Shown here one piece after another: positions 36,219 through 44,263 of a DNA stretch of 64,000 nucleotides. Each line of letters starts with the position of its first letter. Position 1 is the first letter of the stretch. Made by a program: the position numbers and the translations under genes. Source of the stretch: Paenibacillus aceris (GTDB taxonomy: Bacteria > Bacillota > Bacilli > Paenibacillales > NBRC-103111); contig NZ_JAGGKV010000014.1 in assembly GCF_017874035.1 (NCBI RefSeq), forward strand, positions 62,001-126,000, in the 5' to 3' direction. The notes below the pieces were generated by a model that saw only the letters and a program-made list of their open reading frames with translations, had not been told where the DNA came from and searched no databases.

Positions 36219-37424
36219 CTAGTAGTCTCCACGTTTTCTATATTCCAGAGGCGATACGCCTGTCATTTTTTTGAATGTATGGCTGAAATAGTGCTGGGAT
36301 TGGTATCCCACTTTCTGAGCAATTTCATAAATTTTAGAAGTAGGATCGTTCAGATATTGAATGGCTTTCTTAATACGAATGTCGGTAAGGCAATCTACAA
36401 ACGATTTTCCCAAATCTCTCTTTAACAATTTGCTTAAATAAGTCGCGTTCACGTTCATCTGTTCGGCTACTTCGGATAAGGATAAATCTTCCTTATAATA
36501 GTAAGTCTCCAAATACTTCTTCGTCATCATAACGATCGGGGTCAAAGCGCTTTCACGAAGCAGTTCCTGATGCAGCTCTTCATAATGTCTTGGAACATCT
36601 TCAAGCTGTTCGACAACCGTATGGCTTAGAAGCATGCTGACTCCCAAATGAGTTATGACTACACGCTCAAATTCTTGATAGATAGCACGGATGCTTGCTA
36701 GGTCTGAAATTTGTGAGAGTGCGGCAATACGACCTTTTTCTACGCTGAAAATGACGGACACAGGCAGCTGCGGCAGCATTTCGGTTAAAATATTTTTGAT
36801 CGCAAACTCGAGCAAAGGCGGGTCCCAAATCTTATTCTGCACATTTGCGGTAATTTTGCCGAGCGGCTTCAAGAGCAGCATGCTGATTTTCCCGTGAAAC
36901 TGCGGCTGAAAGAAAAGCCATTCTTCCTCAAACTGTTCCTTCGTAAGCTTTCCTGTGATCCATTTACTAAAAAACTCTTCGCGCATGGTTAAAGCGTTGA
37001 ACTCCAGTTTATGGTTCATCCACTGGGTATGCTTCTGTTCAACGCGATCCTTCATCAATACGTCTATTGCTTTGTTTACCGCTGCGCCGAGCTCCGTTTT
37101 TTGCACAGGCTTTAGCAAGTAATCAAAGGCGTTGAGCCGAACCGCTTGCTGGGCATATGCAAATTCATCATGCCCGGAGATGACGATCACTAAGCAATTC
37201 GGATTTTGAATTTGTAATTTTTCAATTAATTCAAGACCGTTCATGAACGGCATGTTGATATCCACAAACATAAGGTCAGGACAAGCCGAAGCCGCGATCT
37301 CTAATGCTTCTTTGCCATTCTCTGCTTCAGCAACTACCTCGATGCCCATATCTGCCCATGGAAGCGTTTTACAAAGACCGTTACGAATGCGTGGTTCATC
37401 GTCTGCAATCATTAGTTTCCACAT
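36219..37424 (-). CDS. YesN-type response regulator
   Basis: A 401-residue regulator: receiver domain (1-120) with IADDEPRIRNG, the phosphorylated Asp in FVDINMPFMNGLE and the lysine in LLKPVQK; a middle region; and an AraC DNA-binding domain (about 300-400) with LSLSEVAEQMNVNATYLSKL and AQKVGYQSQHYFSHTFKKM. It follows the kinase gene by 11 bases and ends two bases before the ATG of the tandem binding protein. It probably activates the YtfQRT-type transporter operon and possibly the surface enzymes upstream at 44-55 kb. Confidence 0.9.
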   Translation of the reverse strand: MWKLMIADDEPRIRNGLCKTLPWADMGIEVVAEAENGKEALEIAASACPDLMFVDINMPFMNGLELIEKLQIQNPNCLVIVISGHDEFAYAQQAVRLNAFDYLLKPVQKTELGAAVNKAIDVLMKDRVEQKHTQWMNHKLEFNALTMREEFFSKWITGKLTKEQFEEEWLFFQPQFHGKISMLLLKPLGKITANVQNKIWDPPLLEFAIKNILTEMLPQLPVSVIFSVEKGRIAALSQISDLASIRAIYQEFERVVITHLGVSMLLSHTVVEQLEDVPRHYEELHQELLRESALTPIVMMTKKYLETYYYKEDLSLSEVAEQMNVNATYLSKLLKRDLGKSFVDCLTDIRIKKAIQYLNDPTSKIYEIAQKVGYQSQHYFSHTFKKMTGVSPLEYRKRGDY

Positions 37425-37435
37425 GATTCGTCACC

Positions 37436-39220
37436 TCATCCTGACTTTTTCATTGCTTGCACCATTGGATGCTTGATTTCGACGGTTGTTCCTTTACCGA
37501 GCTCACTGAAGATTTGGATTCCGAAAGCGGTTCCATATGTCAATTGTATACGCTCGTTCACGTTGAACAATCCAATACCGTACCGATCCTCGCGCATTTT
37601 CTCGCCACGTAAAATTTGGTTGATTTCCTCCAGCTTCGCCGGCGGAATTCCAGCCCCGTCATCGATGATTCGAAAACAAATCAGGTCCAGCTCCTGCTTG
37701 GCGGAAATGCTAATTTTCCCTTTGCCTGTTCTCGCCTTAATCCCATGATAAATCGCGTTTTCAATCAAAGGCTGCAGAATTAACTTTAGTACATGGTAAT
37801 TATACAGATGCTCTGGAATATCGAAATTGAAATCTAATTTATCCATATAGCGGGACATCTGAATAATCATATAACTCTCCGCGTGCTTGACCTCGTCCCG
37901 GACTGGAATCCACTCGTTTCCACGATTCAAGCCGATCCGGAATAGATTCGTAAGCGCCCCGATAACTTCAATGATATCGTCGGCTTCATATTCCTGAGCC
38001 ATCCAGCCAATCGTATCCAACGTATTATATAGAAAATGCGGTTTGATCTGGGCTTGAAGTACTTGCAGCTCAGCTTCCCGCTTTTTTTTCTGCTCCATGT
38101 AAACCACACTAATTAAATTATTAATTTCTTCCAACATATGATTAAAGCTATTCCCTAACTGTCCGATCTCATCTTTGGTTTCCGAAACAAACCGTTGATT
38201 AAGCTCACCGTTTCTCACATTGCTCATCAAACTCATCAGCTTACGGATGGGACGAATCAATGTACCTGTAAAATAAGTGGATAGCAGTGCAGCTAAAACG
38301 ATCGTAATGAACGTAACGATGAAGGTGTAAAGTTGAATATCCGTGATGACCCGTTGGTAATCGTCATTAGGAATAACGCCAATGAACCGCCACTTATTTG
38401 TTTCGGAATCATTAAACAAAATGCGATAATCGTGCCCTTTAATTTTTTGCGTTAAACTTCCTTGCAAATCGTCCGGGAGCCACTTTCCTTGAATGCGATA
38501 CACGATATCGTTCGTTGGAGCATACACAATATTGCCTTTATGATCCAATATGTACATAAATCCTGATTTGCCCAGCTTCACATTTTCAAATATGGATTTA
38601 ATCATATCCATTCTCAAATCCATAAGAACGACCCCCATCACTTCATTCGTCTGAGGATCTACCACGGCATGTACGAGCGATAATACATCATAAGAGCTGT
38701 AATTTTGAGAAGTTGAAACGTTACGGCCTATCGGATTGCTAATGATCATTGTTTCTGAAGGCGCTTTAATAGCATCCTGGAACCAGCTTTCTTCGACCAG
38801 AGAATCACGAGTAATCCGGTACATATCATGGGATGTAAAAGCACCGCTTTTATTGACCAGCATAATCCCCATGACTTCCTTGTTGCGATCGGCATACATG
38901 GACAACGTTTTGTCGATCCGGGTAACCTCTTCCTTCGTCACTTCTTGTTCACTCATATGCATGAACTTCTCAACTTCGGAATCCAGACTTATGTAATGGA
39001 GAACATCTTTTAAATGATCGATATAGTAATCCACATTGCTTTCTACTTGATGAATCATTTGAAGCGTGCTTTGATCCGCCTGATTTTCTGAATAATTGCT
39101 GTAGGTTCGAATTCCCCAGAAGCTCAGCGTAAGAATGGAGATCAGAATAATTAAGAGAAAGATGCAGTTCAGCTTAAAGCGTATGCTGCGATCATGCCAC
39201 CAACGAAGATATGCCCTCAC
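37436..39220 (-). CDS. YesM-type sensor histidine kinase
   Basis: A membrane kinase of about 594 residues. Membrane helices lie near 15-37 and 290-312 with an extracellular Cache-like sensor between them (GFMYILDHKGNIVYAPT), then HAMP and a LytS/YesM kinase domain with the histidine in QAQIKPHFLYNTLDTIGWMA and ATPase motifs LIENAIYHGI and DDGAGIPPAK. A frame runs to an ATG at 39238, but that ATG has no ribosome site, while AGGAGG inside it lies six bases before the GTG at 39220. It is followed by its response regulator and the tandem sugar-binding protein, and preceded by the transporter genes. Confidence 0.87.
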   Translation of the reverse strand: MRAYLRWWHDRSIRFKLNCIFLLIILISILTLSFWGIRTYSNYSENQADQSTLQMIHQVESNVDYYIDHLKDVLHYISLDSEVEKFMHMSEQEVTKEEVTRIDKTLSMYADRNKEVMGIMLVNKSGAFTSHDMYRITRDSLVEESWFQDAIKAPSETMIISNPIGRNVSTSQNYSSYDVLSLVHAVVDPQTNEVMGVVLMDLRMDMIKSIFENVKLGKSGFMYILDHKGNIVYAPTNDIVYRIQGKWLPDDLQGSLTQKIKGHDYRILFNDSETNKWRFIGVIPNDDYQRVITDIQLYTFIVTFITIVLAALLSTYFTGTLIRPIRKLMSLMSNVRNGELNQRFVSETKDEIGQLGNSFNHMLEEINNLISVVYMEQKKKREAELQVLQAQIKPHFLYNTLDTIGWMAQEYEADDIIEVIGALTNLFRIGLNRGNEWIPVRDEVKHAESYMIIQMSRYMDKLDFNFDIPEHLYNYHVLKLILQPLIENAIYHGIKARTGKGKISISAKQELDLICFRIIDDGAGIPPAKLEEINQILRGEKMREDRYGIGLFNVNERIQLTYGTAFGIQIFSELGKGTTVEIKHPMVQAMKKSG

Positions 39221-39256
39221 TGCGATCCTCCTCTTCATTTATTCGTTCTTATAATA

Positions 39257-40282
39257 TCACAGCTGAACTACGTTTTGGACAGTAGTTTTGTTTTTTTTCG
39301 GCGTGTGCGGATTCCGCTTTCTTTCTCTTCTTGACACGATAGCCCGCTGCAGGGCAATAAAGGCGAATAAGAGGAAGCCGATTACAATTTTCGTCCACCA
39401 GGAGCTTAATGAACCTTGGAACATAATCATCGTTTGGATAACTCCAGCGCTTAATACGCCGAGCATTGGTCCTACCAAATAACCAAATCCACCGGTGAGT
39501 AAGATACCGCCAATCACACAAGCTGCAATCGCATCCATCTCGCCACCCATCAAATGAAGACCATAGCCAGAGAGCATATAAAATGTAAACACAATGCCGC
39601 TTACTGCCGAGCAAAAGCCGCTTAGCGTATAAACCGCTAATTTGGTGGCATACACAGGAAGTCCCATTAATTCAGCAGACTTTTCATTCCCGCCGATTGC
39701 ATAAACATTTCTTCCGAATGCCGTATATCTGGAAATATAGACAGCTGCTGCGACAGTCACTAAAGCAATGACGACCCCGATGGAAATAGATCCATCCCCC
39801 AATGGTATTCTAAAGTTGGATATAGCGCTGTAAATCGGATTATCAATGACAATACTTTCAGGACTAATCAAAAAGCAGGTGCCACGTGCCAAAAACATGC
39901 CGCCTAGGGTTACAATCCACGGATGAATATGAAAACGGCAGATAAGAAAGCCCTGCAATAAGCCAAACACCGTTCCTAGCAGCAGTACGCTTGGCATGAC
40001 AACGAATGGATGAATGCCGGCTCTTAACATGACAGCTGACAGTACACTAACCAAAGCGATCAATGAAGCGACAGAAAGATCAATGCCTCCCGTAACGATG
40101 ACAAATGCCAAGCCCGTCGCAACGATAATTAAAAATGCATTGTCAACAAACAAATTTAAAAATACTTGAATCGAGAAAAAGCTGTCAAACATCGCAGAGC
40201 CCGTTCCATACAACGAAATGAACAAAAGAATCGTGGCTAGAATGGTGATGTTTGAGGATGTAATTTTAAGCGGCAGTTTCAT
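39257..40282 (-). CDS. monosaccharide ABC transporter permease (YjfF-like)
   Basis: Ribose/galactose-type permease (BPD_transp_2 family) of about 341 residues with eight or more predicted spans. VTGGIDLSVASLIALVSVLSA is the family signature, and GGNEKSAELMGLPVYATKLA is the cytoplasmic loop. It pairs with the YtfT-like permease encoded just upstream, whose end it overlaps by 17 bases. The ATG at 40282 follows GAAGGTG; a TTG at 40288 is also in frame. It belongs to the four-gene importer, most like the galactofuranose system of enterobacteria. Confidence 0.88.
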   Translation of the reverse strand: MKLPLKITSSNITILATILLFISLYGTGSAMFDSFFSIQVFLNLFVDNAFLIIVATGLAFVIVTGGIDLSVASLIALVSVLSAVMLRAGIHPFVVMPSVLLLGTVFGLLQGFLICRFHIHPWIVTLGGMFLARGTCFLISPESIVIDNPIYSAISNFRIPLGDGSISIGVVIALVTVAAAVYISRYTAFGRNVYAIGGNEKSAELMGLPVYATKLAVYTLSGFCSAVSGIVFTFYMLSGYGLHLMGGEMDAIAACVIGGILLTGGFGYLVGPMLGVLSAGVIQTMIMFQGSLSSWWTKIVIGFLLFAFIALQRAIVSRRERKRNPHTPKKNKTTVQNVVQL

Positions 40283-41306
40283 TAACAAGCACCTTCTTCC
40301 CCATTTTTTTGCTAAACGTACGTCTCAACATAGCTCTTAATACATCCGATTGGACTAAGCTGACAAGGATAATTACGATCGCTTTAACGACCATAACGGA
40401 TTCCGACGGAACACCCAATGTGTAAATGGTCGTCGTTAAAGTTTGAATAAACAGAGCGCCTAATACCGTGCCGCCCAAGTAAAACCGTCCGCCACGCATG
40501 GAGGTTCCCCCGATTACAACAGCGAGTATGGCATCCAGCTCAAACCATAATCCCGCATTATTGGAATCAGCTCCTGTAATGTTCGAACTTACAATAATGC
40601 CGGCAAGTGCTGCGCAAAACCCGCAAATGACATAGACAGACATCATAATTCGTGTGGAGTTGATGCCGGCAAACTCACTGGATACGCGGTTGGATCCAAC
40701 GGATTCCAGAAATAATCCAAAGGCCGTCTTCCGTGTAATAACGTGTAAAACGATAAAAACGAGGATTGCCAATATAACGGCAAATGGCACTCCAAGCAAG
40801 TAGCCTCCTCCCATGAAGCGATACGCTTTATCGGAAATCGTGATGATTTTTCCGCCGGAAATCAGCTGTGCAATGCCTCGTCCTACCGTCAACAAAATAA
40901 GCGTGGCGATCATTGGCTGTATTTTTAACTTAGCTACGAGCAAACCATTCCAGTAACCGCACAGAACGCCTATGCCCAGCCCTGCCAACAAGGCCAAAGC
41001 AAACGGAACATGCTTCTGCAACAGAAATGCAGCCAAGGATGCGGCTATCGCCAGCACCGATCCTACCGAGATGTCGATCCCTTCTTTCGCAATGACAAGC
41101 GTCATGCCCAGCGCAATGATGAGAATCGGCGTCCCCCGGTTTAAAATATCTATCAAGCTTCCGAATAAATGCCCGTCTTGGATTCGAATATTGAAAAACC
41201 CTGGAGTAAATAAAGCATTAAAAATCAAGATTAAAGCAATCCCTGCTGAGGGCCAAAACAATTTTGAGCGAATGGCATTATGATACATGCTCTTGAACAG
41301 CATCAT
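40266..41306 (-). CDS. monosaccharide ABC transporter permease (YtfT-like)
   Basis: Ribose/galactose-type permease of 346 residues. The signature region reads VIAKEGIDISVGSVLAIAAS and the cytoplasmic loop SVGSNRVSSEFAGINSTRIM, both typical of the YtfT branch. GGAGGG lies seven bases before the ATG, which overlaps the end of the ATPase gene by 29 bases. The overlaps on both sides indicate one tightly coupled operon of ATPase, two permeases and the upstream binding protein. Confidence 0.88.
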   Translation of the reverse strand: MMLFKSMYHNAIRSKLFWPSAGIALILIFNALFTPGFFNIRIQDGHLFGSLIDILNRGTPILIIALGMTLVIAKEGIDISVGSVLAIAASLAAFLLQKHVPFALALLAGLGIGVLCGYWNGLLVAKLKIQPMIATLILLTVGRGIAQLISGGKIITISDKAYRFMGGGYLLGVPFAVILAILVFIVLHVITRKTAFGLFLESVGSNRVSSEFAGINSTRIMMSVYVICGFCAALAGIIVSSNITGADSNNAGLWFELDAILAVVIGGTSMRGGRFYLGGTVLGALFIQTLTTTIYTLGVPSESVMVVKAIVIILVSLVQSDVLRAMLRRTFSKKMGKKVLVNETAA

Positions 41307-42810
41307 TTTTGAACCCTCCTTCTGCGATCATTTGCATAATTCGTTGTTCTCCGATTTCATTACCAGCAAGCTCGCCTATAATTTGGCGATCCCTTAATAC
41401 CAGAATGCGGTCACAGCAGCCAACCATCTCTTCCCATTCCGACGTAATCATCAAGATGGTCATTCCTTCTGCTGCCAGTGATAAGATTAATTTGCGAATT
41501 TCCGCTTTGGAGCCTACGTCAATTCCTCGTGTCGGCTCATCTAAGATAAGGAGCTTCGGACTTGTGGCTAACCATCTCGCCAGAATCACTTTCTGCTGAT
41601 TACCACCGCTCAGCTGATCGATTCTCTGTTCCATACTGGAAACCTTAATGCTTAACAGCTTAATATAATGCTCCGCAATTTCTTGCTGCTTGCGAAGCGA
41701 TAAATTATGCAAGATTCCGCGTTTGGCTTGCAGCGCCAACACAATATTTTCCCGAACTGTCAATTCACCGATAATCCCTTCGACTTTACGTTCTTCCGGA
41801 CAGAAGGCCAAGCCATATTCGATCGCTTTCTTTGGAAACATGGTACGAACCTTATCATTATCAATCGTCATTGCGCCCTCATCCGCTTTATCGATGCCAA
41901 ATATCAACTTGGCGATTTCCGTTCGCCCTGAACCGAGTAAACCCGCTAGACCTAAAACCTCTCCTTTGCGAACAGTCATATCGAATGGCTCTATGGAACC
42001 GCGCCGTCCTAACTGCTTAGCTGATACCCACACCTCACCTTTCTTCATTCCGACAACCTTGCTTTGCTGCTCCTCGTCACTCCATTCACGGCCGATCATT
42101 TTGGAAATCAGCTTAATTCTAGGCAATTCTTCCGTTAAGTACTCACCTACAAGTTCCCCGTTTCTCAGCACTGTGATTCGATCGGATACCTCATAGACCT
42201 GATCCATGAAGTGTGTGACGAAAACGATAGCCATTCCCTCATCCTTCAGCTTTCTCATGATTCGGAAGAGCTCCTTCACTTCCTGCTGATCAAGACTCGA
42301 CGTCGGTTCATCCAAAATGAGCAAGCCGGATGAGATATCCACAGCTCGCGCGATGGCCACCATCTGTTGAATGGCTACGGAGAATTCAGACAGCGGCTTT
42401 GATACGTCGAGTTGGATGCTGAGACGGCCCAGAAGCTCCTCCGCCTTACGATTCAAGAGCGTCCAATCGATGCTTCCTCCGCGTTTGCGTGGTTGTCGGC
42501 CGATAAACAAATTCTCCGAAACCGATAGATTCGGACATAGATTGACTTCCTGGTAAACCGTGCTGATCCCTAACGCTTGCGCATCCTTCGGAGATTTAAT
42601 TTGCACTTCCTGCCCGTTCAAAGTGACAATGCCTTGATCCATCTCATGCACACCTGTCAAAACTTTAATCAAGGTGGATTTCCCTGCGCCATTCTGTCCC
42701 ATCAAAGCATGAATTTCTCCTCTTTTAAGCTGAAAATCCACATTCGTTAAAGCTTTGACACCAGGGAAAAATTTACTAACGCCAGTCATCGTTAATACAG
42801 GTTGCTGCAT
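41278..42810 (-). CDS. monosaccharide ABC transporter ATP-binding protein (YtfR-like)
   Basis: A 510-residue double ATPase of the RbsA/MglA class that powers the importer. The first half has Walker A GQNGAGKST, a degenerate LSEFSVAIQQM signature and Walker B LLILDEPTSSLD. The second half has a non-standard Walker A (GLLGSGRTE), the signature LSGGNQQKV and Walker B LLILDEPTRGID. This asymmetry is normal for the family, where only one site hydrolyses ATP efficiently. GGAGAGG stands before the ATG. It lies 85 bases after the binding-protein gene. Confidence 0.92.
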   Translation of the reverse strand: MQQPVLTMTGVSKFFPGVKALTNVDFQLKRGEIHALMGQNGAGKSTLIKVLTGVHEMDQGIVTLNGQEVQIKSPKDAQALGISTVYQEVNLCPNLSVSENLFIGRQPRKRGGSIDWTLLNRKAEELLGRLSIQLDVSKPLSEFSVAIQQMVAIARAVDISSGLLILDEPTSSLDQQEVKELFRIMRKLKDEGMAIVFVTHFMDQVYEVSDRITVLRNGELVGEYLTEELPRIKLISKMIGREWSDEEQQSKVVGMKKGEVWVSAKQLGRRGSIEPFDMTVRKGEVLGLAGLLGSGRTEIAKLIFGIDKADEGAMTIDNDKVRTMFPKKAIEYGLAFCPEERKVEGIIGELTVRENIVLALQAKRGILHNLSLRKQQEIAEHYIKLLSIKVSSMEQRIDQLSGGNQQKVILARWLATSPKLLILDEPTRGIDVGSKAEIRKLILSLAAEGMTILMITSEWEEMVGCCDRILVLRDRQIIGELAGNEIGEQRIMQMIAEGGFKNDAVQEHVS

Positions 42811-42895
42811 TCCTCTCCACTCCTTTATTTATCGTTGATGAAACGAAATCAAGAGCTCCGATTAACTCTTGATTTCGCTGAATTGTCTATTTATC

Positions 42896-43930
42896 TTAGT
42901 ACTTACGGTTTGGCAGAGCATCAATCGCTTTTTGACCTGTGAATACATCTTCATTGGATTTAATCCATTTTGGAAGTTGTTTACCTGCTTTTAGGTCTTT
43001 AGCCGCTTGGAACAATTGTGGCCCGAGCAGCGGGTTACACTCGACAACTGTGTTCAGCTTACCGGCTTTGACAGCTTCGAAAGCTTCTTTAATTCCGTCA
43101 ATCGAAACGATTTTCACGTCTGAACCTGGTTTTTTACCAGCTTCTTCAATCGCTTGAATCGCACCCAGCGCCATGTCGTCGTTATGAGCGTACACGCCTT
43201 GAATATCTTTACCCTCTGGGGACTTCAGGATAGCTTCCATTACTTGTTTACCTGTTGCACGGTTGAAATCACCGCTTTGGGATTTCACGATTTTAATGTT
43301 CGGATGTTTTTTCATTTCATCGTCAAAGCCTTTTTTGCGGTCTGTTGCCGCACTCGCGCCAACTGTTCCTTCCAGCTCAACGATATTTCCTTTATCTCCA
43401 AGGTGCTCTGCCATTGCTTTAGCCGCGTTTTGGCCTTCTACAATAAAGTCGGAACCGATGAAGCTTGTGTAAAGGTCTTCGTTCTTCTTGTCGATCCCAC
43501 GGTCAACGAGGATAACCGGGATTTTAGCATCTTTTGCTTCTTTCAGAACGGCTTCCCAGCCTGTTTCTACGACAGGGGCCATCGCGATCACATCAACCTT
43601 TTGAGCGATAAAAGAGCGAATAGCTTTAATTTGGTTCTCTTGCTTTTGCTGAGCATCGGAGAACTTCAACTCGATCGTAGGATCAGCTTTGGCTGTGTCT
43701 TGAATGGATTGCGTTTCCGCACCGCGCCAGCCGCTCTCTGCGCCGATTTGAGAAAAGCCAACGGTCACTTTGCCGTCTCCCGTTTTAGTCGCTGCTTCTG
43801 CCGCCTTTGTAGCTTGCGGTGCCGTTGAAGCTGCTGTTGTTTCAGATGTTTTGGCTCCGCAGCCTGCGACCAGTGACATCAATACCGTTGCTGTTACAAG
43901 TGCCCCCATGACTTTTTTTCTTTGTACCAT
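42896..43930 (-). CDS. YtfQ-like sugar-binding lipoprotein
   Basis: Solute-binding protein of 344 residues. The lipoprotein signal ends LVAGCG with the cysteine near residue 25. An Ala/Thr-rich linker follows. The binding domain reads VGFSQIGAESGWRGAETQS at its start and VECNPLLGPQLFQAAKDL near its end, as in YtfQ, which binds galactofuranose; arabinofuranose is another possible ligand. GAGGAGG precedes the ATG. It is the first gene of the importer operon and a close relative of the second domain of the tandem sensor at 34331-36217. Confidence 0.9.
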   Translation of the reverse strand: MVQRKKVMGALVTATVLMSLVAGCGAKTSETTAASTAPQATKAAEAATKTGDGKVTVGFSQIGAESGWRGAETQSIQDTAKADPTIELKFSDAQQKQENQIKAIRSFIAQKVDVIAMAPVVETGWEAVLKEAKDAKIPVILVDRGIDKKNEDLYTSFIGSDFIVEGQNAAKAMAEHLGDKGNIVELEGTVGASAATDRKKGFDDEMKKHPNIKIVKSQSGDFNRATGKQVMEAILKSPEGKDIQGVYAHNDDMALGAIQAIEEAGKKPGSDVKIVSIDGIKEAFEAVKAGKLNTVVECNPLLGPQLFQAAKDLKAGKQLPKWIKSNEDVFTGQKAIDALPNRKY

Positions 43931-44069
43931 TTGTGTTCCTCCTCAGATTAATTATTTACATTCTTAGTGTAATAGTTGAGCAAAAAAAGGTCTTTACACG
44001 CAAAAGTCATTTTTTGCTTTATTCCGTCATACTGGATGAAAATCGCAAATCGCGAAAATCGCTCACAGG

Positions 44070-44104
44070 GCCGTTTGCGGCAAAATAGAGCCCTCTAGTT
44101 CCCC
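44070..44104. repeat. copy C (diverged) of the short dispersed intergenic repeat
   Basis: Minus-strand reading AGGGGAACTAGAGGGCTCTA then TTTTGCCGCAAACGGCC. It keeps the order GGGAAC, GG.C..CTA, TTTTGCC seen in copies at 26-60 and 11213-11248 but lacks the exact 13-mer. The GCCG/CGGC ends can pair. Confidence 0.3.
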
Positions 44105-44209
44105 TACCTCCCCGCGTAGCCTGAAGATCGCCCAGCTCCGCATGAGATACAGGAGATGGTTCAGATGCCTCAGAAAGGCGGATCATTTCTCCTTCCTAAA
44201 ATCAAACAA

Positions 44210-44253
44210 GGACGTCTTGGACTGACATACAGCTCAGTCAGTCCAAAACGTCC
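44210..44253 (-). terminator. terminator of the GH127-type enzyme gene
   Basis: GGACGTCTTGGACTGA (44210-44225) pairs with TCAGTCCAAAACGTCC (44238-44253) with one mismatch. It lies ten bases beyond the stop. The minus-strand T tract (CTTGTTTGATTTT) is interrupted. Confidence 0.65.
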
Positions 44254-44263
44254 CATCATCATT

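Larger units (their letters stand above)
43931..44263. other. 333-bp stretch with repeat and terminator, no supported gene
   Basis: The left part should hold the promoter of the transporter operon; I could not define it. A 55-codon minus-strand frame (44019-44186) with GGAAGGAGAA close before its ATG exists, but its middle is formed by repeat copy C and its translation is low-complexity in appearance, so I do not call it a gene. The right part is the terminator of the GH127 gene. Confidence 0.5.

Noticed and set aside
36543-36556. TCAAAGCGCTTTCA, similar to a CcpA catabolite-repression site
   Set aside because: It lies deep inside the coding part of a response regulator, far from any start, and one key position differs. 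Likely coincidence.
44019-44186. 55-codon minus-strand frame with a purine-rich stretch before its ATG
   Set aside because: Its middle is made by the dispersed repeat and the Shine-Dalgarno spacing is too short. Not called as a gene.
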